This document shows, piece after piece, positions 20,116-29,035 of a DNA stretch of 39,658 nucleotides. Origin of the DNA: Clostridia bacterium (GTDB lineage Bacteria; Bacillota; Clostridia; Oscillospirales; CAG-272); the NCBI GenBank assembly GCA_017505745.1, contig JAFVOP010000075.1, positions 1 through 39,658 of the forward strand, read 5' to 3'. The stretch's first letter is position 1, and every line of letters starts with the position of its first letter. Made by a program: the position numbers and the translations under genes. The notes beneath the pieces were generated by a model, which had not been told where the DNA came from, did no database searches, and saw only the letters and a program-made list of their open reading frames with translations.

Positions 20116-22272
20116 TCAGCTGATCATTCCGGGGGCAAGATCAAACATTGCAAACACCCGGGAGCCGAGGAGTGGGTGATGCCGAAGCGTGGGATCGAGT
20201 GTGAGCAGCTCGCGCGCATCGGCGGTGGCATCGGTGAGGATCGAAACGTCCGCGCCCGAATCGGCCAGACGGAAGGTGAGTCCGCCGCTTTGCCGCACCG
20301 TGCCGGTTGCCGTGGAGCCAAGAAAATCACCGGGGCCGCGTTGCGCCAGATCCTGCTCGGCAATCGCGTATCCGTCGTAGGTTGAGCGCATGGTATCCAG
20401 CCGCGCGCGGGAGGTTTCTCCCACGGCTCCGGTTCCGCCCGTAACCAGCACGCAATAGGATTTTCGCGTACCGCGCCCCACGCGTCCGCGAAGCTGATGC
20501 AGCTGGGACAGACCGAAACGCTCGGCGTTTTCCACAATCATCAGACAGGCGTTGGGAACGTTCACTCCTACCTCGATGACCGTTGTGGAGACCAGAATTT
20601 GTACTTCTCCTGCCGAAAACGCCTGCATGACCGCGTCCTTTTCGGCGCTTTTCATTTTTCCGTGCAAAAATGCTACGCGCGCATCGGGGAATTCGGTCTG
20701 CAGATCCTTGGCATAGCTCACCGCTGCCTTGAGCGGCGCATGCTCCTCGCGGCGCGCGCCATCCTCACCAATCTCCGATAGCGTCAACTCGTCCGAGGCC
20801 GTTTCCTGCTCTTCTACCGCAGGGCAAACTACGTATACCTGTCCACCCTCGGTGATCTGTTTACGAATAAATCCGTTGAGCCGCGTGCGATAGGATTCGT
20901 CCACCACAAAGGTGTCCACGCGTTGCCTCCCGGGAGGCATCTCGTCGATTTTGGAAAGATCCAGATCCCCGTACAGCACCAGGGCCAGCGAACGCGGGAT
21001 CGGTGTGGCGCTCATCACCAACAGATGCGCGTGCAGGTTCTTTTCGGAGAGCAGGGCGCGCTGACGGGCGCCGAAGCGGTGCTGCTCGTCGGTCACCACC
21101 AATCCGGGGGCGGCAAATTCCACGCCGTCCGAGAGCAGCGCGTGGGTGCCGATCACCACCTGCAGGCGCTCGGATGGCTCGGGGGAGGCAAGGGAAGCCT
21201 TGATGTTGCGTTTCTGCGCCGCCGTAGTCGCTCCGATCAGGAGCGCGCAGGAAATGCCGAGACGGGTAAAGATCGGCTCCAGGTCGGCGTAATGCTGGCG
21301 TGCAAGAATTTCGGTAGGGGCCATGAGTGCGGCCTGTCTGCCGTTCTGCACGGCAATCAGCATGGCTGCCGCCGCGCAAACGGTCTTTCCGCATCCCACG
21401 TCACCCACGATCATGCGGCTCATCGGGATATCCTTGGCCATATCGGCGCGGATTTCGGCAATGGCGCGCTCCTGGGCGCTTGTAAGACGGTAGGGAAGCC
21501 GGGAGGTCAGGGCCGAGACATCACCGTTCGCACAGATCGGTGCCCCCTTCTCCCTGGAGGAGCGATGGGTGATCGCCGCACCGAGCGCAAAACAGAAAAA
21601 TTCATCGTATACCAGCCGCCGCCGCGCAATGGAAAGAGACTGCCAGCTGTTGGGGCGGTGGATGTGCTCCTCGGCGTAGGCCAGGGTACAAAGTCCGCGT
21701 CGCTCGCGGAGGGATGCAGGCAAAGGATCCTCCTTGGCGGCAGCCAGCAAGGCCAGTGCCGCGCCGATGTCCTTGGCAATCTGCTTTGGGGTAATCCCCT
21801 CGGTCATGCGATAGACTGCCCAAAGCGGAGGCAGCTGCGCAAATTCGCTCCACGGCTCGGCCACGGGGGAGGACATCGTAAATTTTCTGCCGCTTCGCTC
21901 CACCTTTCCGAAAAAGCGGAACACCGAGCCCACCGGAAACTGATTTTTCAGATAGTCCTGGTTGAAATATACGATCTCACAGCTTCCGCTTTCGTCAAAG
22001 GCGCGGAACTTGAGAAAGGATTTGTGACTGCGCAAACGGACGCACTTGGGTTCGCTTGCCACCGTCAGGATCAACGCGCTTTTGCCGTCGGGGAGCGCGT
22101 CGGCAAGCAAACGGATATCTCCGCGATTTTCATAGGCGCGCGGATAATGGCGGATCAGATCGCCAAGGGTACGGATGCCCAGCTTTTCATAGCTTGCGGC
22201 GCGCGCCTTTCCCACACCGGCCAAAACGGTGACGGGGGAGGATTCGCAAATTCCGATCGATTCGTCTGTCAT
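20116..22272 (-). CDS. recG: ATP-dependent DNA helicase RecG
   Basis: A 718-residue superfamily 2 helicase that remodels stalled forks and branched recombination intermediates. An N-terminal wedge/OB domain (about residues 1-260) precedes the motor. Visible motifs: Walker A GDVGCGKT at 290-297, DEQHRFG from 395 (the RecG form of the DEAD box), SATPIPRSLA at 421-430, STTVIEVGVNVP near 562, and LHQLRGRVGRG at 591-601. The length is slightly above the usual 680-700. The start has GGAGA directly upstream. It follows the antiporter gene by 81 nt containing a hairpin, so it may be cotranscribed with partial termination. No separate strong promoter is seen in that gap. Confidence 0.97.
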   Translation of the reverse strand: MTDESIGICESSPVTVLAGVGKARAASYEKLGIRTLGDLIRHYPRAYENRGDIRLLADALPDGKSALILTVASEPKCVRLRSHKSFLKFRAFDESGSCEIVYFNQDYLKNQFPVGSVFRFFGKVERSGRKFTMSSPVAEPWSEFAQLPPLWAVYRMTEGITPKQIAKDIGAALALLAAAKEDPLPASLRERRGLCTLAYAEEHIHRPNSWQSLSIARRRLVYDEFFCFALGAAITHRSSREKGAPICANGDVSALTSRLPYRLTSAQERAIAEIRADMAKDIPMSRMIVGDVGCGKTVCAAAAMLIAVQNGRQAALMAPTEILARQHYADLEPIFTRLGISCALLIGATTAAQKRNIKASLASPEPSERLQVVIGTHALLSDGVEFAAPGLVVTDEQHRFGARQRALLSEKNLHAHLLVMSATPIPRSLALVLYGDLDLSKIDEMPPGRQRVDTFVVDESYRTRLNGFIRKQITEGGQVYVVCPAVEEQETASDELTLSEIGEDGARREEHAPLKAAVSYAKDLQTEFPDARVAFLHGKMKSAEKDAVMQAFSAGEVQILVSTTVIEVGVNVPNACLMIVENAERFGLSQLHQLRGRVGRGTRKSYCVLVTGGTGAVGETSRARLDTMRSTYDGYAIAEQDLAQRGPGDFLGSTATGTVRQSGGLTFRLADSGADVSILTDATADARELLTLDPTLRHHPLLGSRVFAMFDLAPGMIS

Positions 22273-22311
22273 AGTCTCTCCTTTCCAAGAACAGTAATTC
22301 TAAAAGACAAT

Positions 22312-22342
22312 GTGGGAACTCTTTTCCGAAAAGGGTTCCCAC
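22312..22342 (-). terminator. Hairpin between the antiporter gene and recG
   Basis: GTGGGAACTCTTTT (22312-22325) pairs with 22329-22342 over 14 bp with one G-T pair. On the transcribed minus strand only a weak T-rich stretch follows, so it may be a leaky terminator or an RNA stabiliser. It resembles the hairpins at 160-191, 27081-27118 and 34638-34671 in having a GGGAA-type arm and a T-rich apex. Confidence 0.5.
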
Positions 22343-22353
22343 GGGTTGGTATT

Positions 22354-23349
22354 TTACATCACAAATTGCAGGGTGCAGAACGCAGCGTAGATTCCCAAAA
22401 GCAGGATGCCCTGCACGCGGGAAAGCTTTTTGCGAATGAGCGCGGGAACTGTCAGAATCAGCATCACGCCCAGCATTACGGGCAGATCCATCACCAGCGA
22501 TGCGGGGAGGGAGCCAATCGTTTTTTCGGCGGGTACCGGGAAGGGAGCAATCAGGGTGGATGCACCGCCGACCAAAACCAGATTAAACAGGTTTGCGCCG
22601 ATTACGTTTCCAAGCGAGAGCGCGCCGTGTCCTTTCACCAAAGCGGTGATCGCGGTCACCAGCTCGGGCAGCGAGGTGCCAAGCGCTACAAAGGTCAATG
22701 CAATCACGGTTTCGGGAACGCCGATCTTTTTTGCAATCTCGGTTCCGTTTTCCACCAAAAGATTTGCGCCAAGAGCGATGAGTGCTGCGCCAACCACCAA
22801 AAGCAGGATCTCCTTTACGAGAGAGCCCTTCTTCGGATTTTCCACAGCCACGGGAGCTTCTCCGTCCACAATGCCGTCGAGCTCGGTTTTGGGGGTCTTT
22901 TTCATTTGCAGGAAGGTTGCCAGCATATAAACCACAAAGGTTACGAGCAGAACAACGCCAACCCAGCGGCTGAAATAGCGTGCGGGAGAATAGGCAACGG
23001 CCATGTAAAATATCGCTGCGCCAAAGAAAAAGGTAACGGGAAGCAGCAGCGCGCGGCGCTCTACCTTTCCGGGTCGGATCGCAACGGTGAGCGCGGCGAT
23101 CAGAGAGGTGTTGCAGATGATCGAGCCAACGGCATTTCCGTATGCCATACCGCCCGATCCCGACAAGGCGCCCTGTACCGAAACCATGACCTCGGGAAGG
23201 GTGGTTCCAATCGACACCACCGTGGCGCCGATCAAAAGCTCGGGTAATTTAAAACGACGGGCGATTCCCGATGCACTGTCCACAAACCAGTCGCCGCCCT
23301 TGATCAACATCAAAAGTCCTAAAATAAACAGCAAAACGTTGATAACCAT
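22354..23349 (-). CDS. Sodium/calcium exchanger family antiporter (YrbG-like)
   Basis: A 331-residue polytopic membrane protein of the Ca2+/cation antiporter family, which exports Ca2+ or a related cation against Na+ or H+ influx. Both inverted alpha-repeats are present: residues about 40-75 with GTTLPE followed by GNAVGSIICN, and about 205-240 with GTSLPE followed by GNVIGANLFN. These carry the acidic cation-binding Glu residues. About ten hydrophobic segments are visible, with a charged cytoplasmic loop near residues 150-175. It is the first gene of a likely unit with recG, driven by a perfect consensus promoter. Which cation it carries cannot be told from sequence. Confidence 0.9.
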   Translation of the reverse strand: MVINVLLFILGLLMLIKGGDWFVDSASGIARRFKLPELLIGATVVSIGTTLPEVMVSVQGALSGSGGMAYGNAVGSIICNTSLIAALTVAIRPGKVERRALLLPVTFFFGAAIFYMAVAYSPARYFSRWVGVVLLVTFVVYMLATFLQMKKTPKTELDGIVDGEAPVAVENPKKGSLVKEILLLVVGAALIALGANLLVENGTEIAKKIGVPETVIALTFVALGTSLPELVTAITALVKGHGALSLGNVIGANLFNLVLVGGASTLIAPFPVPAEKTIGSLPASLVMDLPVMLGVMLILTVPALIRKKLSRVQGILLLGIYAAFCTLQFVM

Positions 23350-23385
23350 TTTTCTTCTCCTTCAATTTTGTTATCCGTATCTTTT

Positions 23386-23414
23386 ATTATAGCATACCCC
23401 TGTTTGGTTGTCAA
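23386..23414 (-). promoter_or_regulatory. Consensus SigA promoter of the antiporter gene
   Basis: Minus strand: TTGACA (23409-23414), 17-nt spacer, TATAAT (23386-23391). Both hexamers are perfect. The antiporter start follows about 36 nt downstream, with an AAGGAGA ribosome binding site in between. Confidence 0.9.
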
Positions 23415-23474
23415 GACAAAGTAACGGAATGTGGGAAAATTTACAAATGAAAAGAAGCTTGGTTTCATATATCC

Positions 23475-23504
23475 CAAAAGAGAGATCGCTTTCCATTCCT
23501 CTCT
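23475..23504 (-). terminator. Weak candidate terminator after the deacetylase gene
   Basis: Minus strand: AGAGAG, a 14-nt loop, CTCTCT, then TTTTG. The stem is only 6 bp (23479-23484 with 23499-23504). The 164 nt between the deacetylase and antiporter genes hold only this and the antiporter promoter. Confidence 0.4.
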
Positions 23505-23513
23505 GATGCGGTG

Positions 23514-24368
23514 TTATTCTAAAACCTTGATTTGCCCGGGCTCCACGGAGTAGAGCGTTTTGCCCATTTGAAACCAGACCGTTTGCGCGGTGGGGTTTTG
23601 CACGGTGCGCTGATCCAGGGAAAAGACCAGGCGGTTGAAATTTTGGACGTATTCGTAGATCTCCATGTTGGTGGCGTGCCAGATATCCTCTTTGCCGCTC
23701 ACGGCTTTGCAGAACTCTTCAATGACGTCCCAGTTGTTGTCGCGCGCAAACTCATAGGCATGTCCCCAAAGATAGAAGAGCTGGCTTTTGTCGTTGGAGG
23801 ATACCTTTTTATCCAGAAATTTCTTCGTCAGCTCGGGGAGCTTGGGACTTACGTGATGGCAGGTGGGATCCAGCCGCAGCCAATCGGTGGGAATATCAAA
23901 TTTTTCGGTGGAGCGGACCGTACGGCAATACGCCACGCCGCAGTTTTTCAGGATCTGTACGGTCTCATCGGTAAAGGTTCCGTAGGGATACGCCATGCCG
24001 CGTACGATACGGTCAAACTGCGCTTCCAGGATCTCGCGGTCCTTGAGGACCTGATAAGTGGCCTGCGCCGCCGGCATGATCTCCAGGCGCTGGTGGGTCA
24101 GCGCGTGCAGAGCCACCTCAATGCCGTCCTGTGAGTAGACCTCTACGGTGCGCGCCGCCGTCATGCGCTTGCCAACCTTCTTTTCGGGCGGGTATTCGTA
24201 GCCTTCCTCAATTTCCAGCCCCGAGTTGATGTTAAAGGTCCCCTTTACGTCGTATTGCTTCATAATCTCGATGAGGCGGATGTCCTCGTCCACACCGTCG
24301 TCATAGCTGAGGGTCACGGCCTTGGGAAGGCCGCCGGGAAAGCGCATAAAGATCGTGTTAAGTTTCAT
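23514..24368 (-). CDS. Polysaccharide deacetylase family protein (CE4, NodB homology)
   Basis: A 284-residue protein with the metal-dependent deacetylase fold that removes acetyl groups from N- or O-acetylated sugars in peptidoglycan or other glycans. Motif 1 is TLSYDDG (catalytic D23, metal ligand D24). Motif 2 is HALTH, giving ligands H88 and H92. A motif-3-like AYPYG segment follows near residue 145. There is no signal peptide or membrane segment, which is unusual for a peptidoglycan enzyme and suggests an intracellular substrate or a leaderless subfamily. AAGGAGG precedes the ATG. The gene lies 15 nt after rsmI and is probably cotranscribed with it. Confidence 0.85.
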   Translation of the reverse strand: MKLNTIFMRFPGGLPKAVTLSYDDGVDEDIRLIEIMKQYDVKGTFNINSGLEIEEGYEYPPEKKVGKRMTAARTVEVYSQDGIEVALHALTHQRLEIMPAAQATYQVLKDREILEAQFDRIVRGMAYPYGTFTDETVQILKNCGVAYCRTVRSTEKFDIPTDWLRLDPTCHHVSPKLPELTKKFLDKKVSSNDKSQLFYLWGHAYEFARDNNWDVIEEFCKAVSGKEDIWHATNMEIYEYVQNFNRLVFSLDQRTVQNPTAQTVWFQMGKTLYSVEPGQIKVLE

Positions 24369-24383
24369 AATGATCCTCCTTTT

Positions 24384-25265
24384 TTAGACCATGGTTTGAT
24401 AAACTTCGTTTTTCGGCAGTCCGCGATCCTTGGCGGTCTGCTTAATGGCGTCCATTTTGCTCATGCCGCGCTCCATGTAATAGGCCACGTGCGCGGGGAT
24501 ATCCAGATCCGACCAAAAGGCAGCCGCGGCTGGTGCATAGGAGGAGCCCTCCACCACCAGCACGTATTCACCGCGCGGGGCTTGGCTCTCATAGTAGGTA
24601 ACCGCTTCGGCAAGCGTCAGACGCAGGATTTCTTCGTTGAGCTTGGTCAGCTCGCGGCAAATGGCAATGCGGCGATGCCCGCCAAACGCGGAGCAAAGGT
24701 CCTTGAGTGTGGCTTGCAGCTTATGCGGAGCCTCGTGAAAGAGCATGGTACGGCGTTCGTTTGCCAGCTCGGACAGCCGTTCGCGGCGCTCGGCCTTGTT
24801 CACCGACAAAAAGCCCTCAAAGGTAAATCGCCCCGTGGGGAGGCCCGAAAGCGTGAGGGCCACGATCGACGCCACGGGTCCCGGAACCGACGTTACGGGG
24901 ATGTTTCGCTCGGCGCACAGCGCCACCATATCCTCGCCGGGATCACTGATGGCAGGGGTTCCCGCATCGGTGATCAGAGCGCAGGATTCGCCGTTTTGCA
25001 GGCGATCGGCGATCTGCTCGCCGCGTTCGCGCTTGTTGTGCTCAAAATAGGAGACCATCGGCTTGGAAATGCCGAGATGGGTGAGCAGACGCATGGAATT
25101 GCGCGTGTCCTCGGCGGCGATAAAATCGACCTCGGAGAGTACCTTTACGGCTCGCTCCGAAAGGTCTGCCAAATTTCCGATCGGCGTGGCGACGAGATAC
25201 AGCGTCCCTGCTTCCACGCGGTTTTTTTCTTTGGCGGCGATTTCAGTTTTTTTGACGGAGCTCAT
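24384..25265 (-). CDS. rsmI: 16S rRNA 2'-O-ribose C1402 methyltransferase RsmI
   Basis: A 293-residue enzyme using S-adenosylmethionine to methylate the ribose of C1402 in the ribosomal P site. Family signatures are all present: LYLVATPIGNLADLS near the N-terminus, AAEDTRNSMRLL, SYFEHNKRER, then ITDAGTPAISDPG and PGPVASIVALTLSGLP. The length fits the family. The ATG at 25265 has AAAGGAAAA upstream. It is divergent from the amidase gene across 79 nt and leads the deacetylase gene by 15 nt. Confidence 0.96.
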   Translation of the reverse strand: MSSVKKTEIAAKEKNRVEAGTLYLVATPIGNLADLSERAVKVLSEVDFIAAEDTRNSMRLLTHLGISKPMVSYFEHNKRERGEQIADRLQNGESCALITDAGTPAISDPGEDMVALCAERNIPVTSVPGPVASIVALTLSGLPTGRFTFEGFLSVNKAERRERLSELANERRTMLFHEAPHKLQATLKDLCSAFGGHRRIAICRELTKLNEEILRLTLAEAVTYYESQAPRGEYVLVVEGSSYAPAAAAFWSDLDIPAHVAYYMERGMSKMDAIKQTAKDRGLPKNEVYQTMV

Positions 25266-25344
25266 GTTTTTTCCTTTCTTTTGAACCGGAATATCTGTTT
25301 TTGCATAAACTGCAATGAGATTTTATCACTTTTGGGAGGGCAAT

Positions 25345-25908
25345 ATGGCAACCAAAATCTATATCGATCAGGGGCACAATCCGCAAAACCCCAATGCGGG
25401 AGCGGAGGGGAACGGCTTACAGGAGCAGACGATCACCTACAACGTGGGGCAGGAGCTGGCAACCTTACTTCGCGCAAATCCCGCATTTGAGGTGCGGCTC
25501 TCGCGGCCAACCCCCGAAACGTCGCTTGGGAGCTCCAATTCCACCAGTCTGCAAGCGCGCGTGAGGGATGCCAACGCCTGGGGAGCCGATTATTTCATCA
25601 GTATCCATACCAACGCCTCAGAGCTTCCCGAGGCCACGGGGGTGGAGGCGTTCGCATACTCGCGCCCGTCGCGCGCCTTTTCCCTGGGAGAGGATATCGT
25701 GCGTGGGGTGTCGGCGACAACGGGGCTGCGCGATCGCGGGATGAAGACCCGTCCCGGGCTTTACGTCCTGCGGCGCACCGATATGCCCGCCGTTTTGGTG
25801 GAGATCGGATTTATCAGCAATCCGTCCGATGCCGCCTTGATGGATTCCAATCCCGCACTCTTTGCGCGCGGGATCTACAACGGGATCGTGGAATATCTTG
25901 GCGTGTAA
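25345..25908 (+). CDS. N-acetylmuramoyl-L-alanine amidase (Amidase_3), no signal peptide
   Basis: A 187-residue stand-alone zinc amidase domain that cleaves the bond between N-acetylmuramic acid and the stem-peptide L-Ala. Zinc ligands H11 (IYIDQGHN), E27 (GLQEQ) and H88 (SIHTNA) and catalytic E153 (VEIGFISN) are in place. The ATG at 25345 is preferred over the upstream in-frame ATG at 25315 because GGGAGGG sits just before it and homology starts at residue 3. No export signal or cell-wall-binding domain is present. It is about 75 percent similar by eye to the catalytic domain of the next gene, so the two look like a tandem duplication. It could act after cell lysis, be exported non-classically, or act on turnover products. 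Confidence 0.9.
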   Translation: MATKIYIDQGHNPQNPNAGAEGNGLQEQTITYNVGQELATLLRANPAFEVRLSRPTPETSLGSSNSTSLQARVRDANAWGADYFISIHTNASELPEATGVEAFAYSRPSRAFSLGEDIVRGVSATTGLRDRGMKTRPGLYVLRRTDMPAVLVEIGFISNPSDAALMDSNPALFARGIYNGIVEYLGV

Positions 25909-25926
25909 AATTTCAGCAAGAAAACC

Positions 25927-25955
25927 TTGACAAAGTCACCGTTTGCAGATATAAT
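25927..25955 (+). promoter_or_regulatory. Consensus SigA promoter of the lipoprotein amidase gene
   Basis: TTGACA (25927-25932), 17-nt spacer, TATAAT (25950-25955), starting 18 nt after the stop codon of the first amidase gene. Both hexamers are perfect, so the second amidase can be expressed on its own. Confidence 0.9.
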
Positions 25956-25987
25956 GATGGGAGAAGAAATACAAGGAACGGTAAAGT

Positions 25988-26959
25988 ATGAAACAGACCC
26001 AAATCAAATGGATTGCTTGTATGCTGCTTTGCGCCATGCTTTTGGCAATGCTTGGCGGATGCATCCAATTGGTGGACCCACCCATGGAAACCGAATCGGA
26101 ATCCCTCTCCGAAGAAGAAACTAAAACGGAAACCGAATCAGAGACAGAAACCGAAACGGAAACAGAGACGGAGACGGAAACGGAAACAGACACAGAAACA
26201 GAGACCGAAACCGAAACAGAGACAGAGACAGAGACGGAAACCGAGACCGAAACAGATACAGAAACGGAGACGGAAACAGAGACAGAGACGGAAACCGAGA
26301 CCGAAACGGAGACCGAGACGGAAACCGAAACCGAAACAGAGACCGAGACGGAAACCGAAACCGAAACAGAGACCGGATCAACTCCGGACGGAGAGCGGAT
26401 CAAGATCTACATCGACCAAGGGCACAACCCCTCGGGGCATCACAACGCAGGCGCACAGGGGAACGGCCTCTTTGAGGAGAACGTTACCTATGCCGTTGGC
26501 ATCGCGCTTGCCGCGCTTTTGGAGGCCGACGGACGCTTTGAGGTGCGGCTGTCCCGTCCCACGCCAGAAACGGTGCTGGGCAGTGATAACACCTCCAGCT
26601 TAAAGGCCCGTACCGATGATGCCAATGCTTGGGGAGCCGATTATTTTGTCAGTGTCCACGCCAACTGGTTTGATCTCGAAACGGCAAACGGCATCGAGGC
26701 CTTTACATTTTCAAACGCGGGCGAGGCGTATGCGCTTGGAAGTAAGATCGTGGAGCAGCTCGTTTCGGCAACGGGACTTGCCAGCCGCGGTATGAAAACG
26801 CGAACCGACCTGTACGTCCTTAAAAACACCGTCATGCCCGCCGTTTTGGTGGAGCTCGGTTTTTTGACCAACCCCACCGACGCAGCGCTTATGGGATCGA
26901 GACCCGAGCTGTTTGCACAGGGAATCTACAATGGGATCACGGGGTATTTTCAATCATGA
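25988..26959 (+). CDS. Lipoprotein N-acetylmuramoyl-L-alanine amidase with Thr-Glu tether
   Basis: A 323-residue protein. Residues 1-25 form a type II signal peptide with lipobox LGGC and lipidated Cys25. Residues 45-129 are almost purely alternating Thr-Glu with a few Asp or Ser substitutions. Residues 138-323 are an Amidase_3 domain with zinc ligands H146 (DQGHN), E163 (FEEN) and H224 (SVHAN) and catalytic E289 (VELGF). The likely job is membrane-anchored cleavage of peptidoglycan, with the acidic tether spanning from the membrane into the wall. AAGGAA lies about 8 nt before the ATG. It has its own consensus promoter and a strong terminator. The catalytic domain is a close paralogue of the preceding gene, including shared RLSRPTPET and DANAWGADYF stretches. 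Confidence 0.93.
   Translation: MKQTQIKWIACMLLCAMLLAMLGGCIQLVDPPMETESESLSEEETKTETESETETETETETETETETDTETETETETETETETETETETDTETETETETETETETETETETETETETETETETETETETGSTPDGERIKIYIDQGHNPSGHHNAGAQGNGLFEENVTYAVGIALAALLEADGRFEVRLSRPTPETVLGSDNTSSLKARTDDANAWGADYFVSVHANWFDLETANGIEAFTFSNAGEAYALGSKIVEQLVSATGLASRGMKTRTDLYVLKNTVMPAVLVELGFLTNPTDAALMGSRPELFAQGIYNGITGYFQS
26120..26374 (+). repeat. Imperfect hexanucleotide repeat encoding a Thr-Glu tract
   Basis: About 42 copies of a GARACN-type hexamer (GAGACN or GAAACN) in frame. Because the period is a multiple of three, unit gain or loss by slippage would change tether length without a frameshift. All six frames stay open here, which produces spurious reading frames on both strands. 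Confidence 0.9.
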
Positions 26960-26965
26960 TTGCTT

Positions 26966-27001
26966 GCAGGTGACTTTTCTAAGAGGTTGCCTGCTTTTTT
27001 T
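26966..27001 (+). terminator. Intrinsic terminator of the lipoprotein amidase gene
   Basis: Stem GCAGGTGAC (26966-26974) with GTTGCCTGC (26986-26994), two G-T pairs, followed by seven T residues. Confidence 0.9.
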
Positions 27002-27060
27002 ATCATTTACTCGTTCACGATGCACCGCAGTAAGGACTCAGGCCAAAAACCATGCGTAAC

Positions 27061-27118
27061 AGTTTTTGAAGGATGGGGGGCGGGGAAGGAAACTTTTTGC
27101 AAAAAGTTTCCTTCCCCG
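27061..27118. repeat. Perfect 38-nt palindrome with repeat-family flank
   Basis: Positions 27081-27118 form a perfect palindrome (19 + 19, arms starting CGGGGAAGG). The left flank TTTTTGAAGG at 27063-27072 mirrors the TTCTTGAAGG / TTCTTGAAAGG that precedes the last hairpin of the two structured repeats at 1-244 and 34421-34671. It sits 21 nt past the lepA stop on the minus strand, where it could protect or end that transcript, though the T-rich stretch lies before the hairpin and not after it. Confidence 0.65.
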
Positions 27119-27139
27119 CAAAAAATAAAATATTCTTCC

Positions 27140-28960
27140 TTACTGATCGTCGTCCAGCTTGAGGACCGCCATAAAGGCTTCGGGGGAGACCTGAACGGAG
27201 CCGAGCTGGCGCATTTTCTTTTTGCCTTCTTTTTGCTTTTCCAGAAGCTTCTTTTTACGGGTGATGTCGCCGCCGTAGCACTTGGCAAGCACGTCCTTAC
27301 GCATGGCCTTCACGGTCTCGCGCGCGATGATCTTGGCGCCGATGGCAGCTTGGATCGGGACCTCAAACAGCTGGCGCGGAATGTTGTCCTTCAGCTTTTC
27401 GGCAATGCGGCGCGCACGCGCATACGCCTTTTCCTCGTGGACGATGAAGGAGAGCGCGTCCACCTGCTCGCCGTTGAGCAGAAAATCGAGCTTGACGAGC
27501 TTGGAGGGCTCGTAGCCGTGCAGCTCGTAGTCGAGCGACGCGTAGCCGCGCGAACGGCTTTTCAGTGCGTCGAAAAAGTCGTAGATGATCTCATTCAGCG
27601 GCAGGTTATAGTGCAATTCCACACGCGTGGGGTCGAGATATTTCATATCGATAAACACGCCGCGGCGGTTTTGGCAGAGCTCCATCAGTCCTCCCACGTA
27701 CTCCACGGGTGTGATGATGTTGGCTTTTACCAGCGGCTCGTACGCCACGTCGATCGTGTCGGTGGCGGGGTAGTTGGAGGGGTTGTCAATGCGCACGGTT
27801 TCGCCGTTTTTCAGCTTGATCTCATAAATAACGCTGGGCGCGGTGGTGATCAGATCGAGGTTGAACTCACGCTCAAGACGCTCCTCGATGATCTCCATGT
27901 GGAGCAGTCCCAAAAATCCGCAACGGAAGCCAAAGCCGAGAGCAATCGAGGTTTCGGGCTCAAAGAGCAGCGCCGCATCGTTGAGCTGGAGCTTTTCAAG
28001 CGCTTCACGCAGATCCTGATACCGTGCGCCGTCGGCAGGGTAGATACCTGCGTACACCATCGGCTGGACGGCTTTAAAGCCGGGGAGCGCTTCACTTGTG
28101 GGATTGGCGGCGAGCGTAACCGTGTCACCCACACGGGTGTCTCCCACGCTTTTGATCGAGGCAGTCAGATAGCCAACCTCGCCCGCATACAACGCCTCCC
28201 CCTTTTTCAGTCCAAAGGGCTCCATCGTACCCACGTCTACGACGTCAAACTCGGCCCCAGTGCTCATCAAACGAATGCGGTCGCCTGCCTTCAGCTTTCC
28301 GTCAATGATGCGGATATTGACCACAACACCAAGGTAGCTGTCGTAGTAGGAGTCGAAGATCAGAGCCTTGAGCGGCGCATTTTCGTCACCCACGGGCGCG
28401 GGAATGTCTCGCACCACGGCCTCCAGTACGTCCTCAATATTCAAACCGGTTTTGGCAGAGACCGCAGGGCAGTCCTCGGCGGGAATGCCGATCACGTCCT
28501 CGATCTCGGTACGGCATTTGTCTATATCTGCAGAGGGAAGGTCGATCTTATTGATCACGGGAATGATCTCGAGGTCTGCATCCACGGCAAGATAGGCGTT
28601 TGCCAAGGTTTGTGCTTCGATGCCTTGGGTGGCGTCCACCACCAAAAGGGCTCCGTCGCAGGCGTTGAGCGAGCGCGAGACCTCGTAGTTGAAGTCGACG
28701 TGGCCGGGGGTATCGATGAGGTTAAAGGTGTAACGCTCCCCGTTTTTTGCCTCGTATTCGAGCTTGACCGCGCGTGCCTTGATGGTAATGCCGCGTTCCC
28801 GCTCCAGATCCATATTATCCAGAATTTGCTCTTCCATATCGCGCTTGGCCACCGTTTGGGTGTGTTCCAGAATGCGGTCGGCAAGCGTGGACTTGCCGTG
28901 GTCGATGTGCGCGATGATGGAAAAATTGCGAATGTGTTTTTGACGATCGGATATTTGCAC
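27140..28960 (-). CDS. lepA: Elongation factor 4 (LepA) GTPase
   Basis: A translational GTPase of about 606 residues that promotes ribosome back-translocation or assembly under stress. I chose the GTG at 28960: the protein then begins four residues before [10 protein letters not shown], as in other LepA proteins, with GGAAAGG about 14 nt upstream. The frame is open further upstream, but that extension has no homology and contains the promoter. Motifs: G1 AHIDHGKST (residues 17-25), [17 protein letters not shown], and the LepA-type C-terminal domain ending in [14 protein letters not shown]. It is monocistronic and divergent from the oxidoreductase gene. Confidence 0.96.
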   Translation of the reverse strand: MQISDRQKHIRNFSIIAHIDHGKSTLADRILEHTQTVAKRDMEEQILDNMDLERERGITIKARAVKLEYEAKNGERYTFNLIDTPGHVDFNYEVSRSLNACDGALLVVDATQGIEAQTLANAYLAVDADLEIIPVINKIDLPSADIDKCRTEIEDVIGIPAEDCPAVSAKTGLNIEDVLEAVVRDIPAPVGDENAPLKALIFDSYYDSYLGVVVNIRIIDGKLKAGDRIRLMSTGAEFDVVDVGTMEPFGLKKGEALYAGEVGYLTASIKSVGDTRVGDTVTLAANPTSEALPGFKAVQPMVYAGIYPADGARYQDLREALEKLQLNDAALLFEPETSIALGFGFRCGFLGLLHMEIIEERLEREFNLDLITTAPSVIYEIKLKNGETVRIDNPSNYPATDTIDVAYEPLVKANIITPVEYVGGLMELCQNRRGVFIDMKYLDPTRVELHYNLPLNEIIYDFFDALKSRSRGYASLDYELHGYEPSKLVKLDFLLNGEQVDALSFIVHEEKAYARARRIAEKLKDNIPRQLFEVPIQAAIGAKIIARETVKAMRKDVLAKCYGGDITRKKKLLEKQKEGKKKMRQLGSVQVSPEAFMAVLKLDDDQ

Positions 28961-29006
28961 GTTGTTTGACCGTACCTTTCCAAAAAAATAAAGATAGTTA
29001 CCTTTT

Positions 29007-29035
29007 ATTATACAGTATTTTACTCCTTCTTGCAA
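29007..29035 (-). promoter_or_regulatory. SigA-type promoter of lepA
   Basis: Minus strand: TTGCAA (29030-29035), 17 nt, TATAAT (29007-29012), about 45 nt before the GTG start. This also argues against any start upstream of 29000. Confidence 0.78.

Noticed and set aside
25936-26403. Minus-strand frame encoding an almost pure Ser-Val repeat, and a plus-strand Lys/Arg/Pro-rich frame, over the hexanucleotide repeat.
   Set aside because: A hexamer repeat without stops keeps all frames open; only the Thr-Glu frame joins a signal peptide to a catalytic domain.
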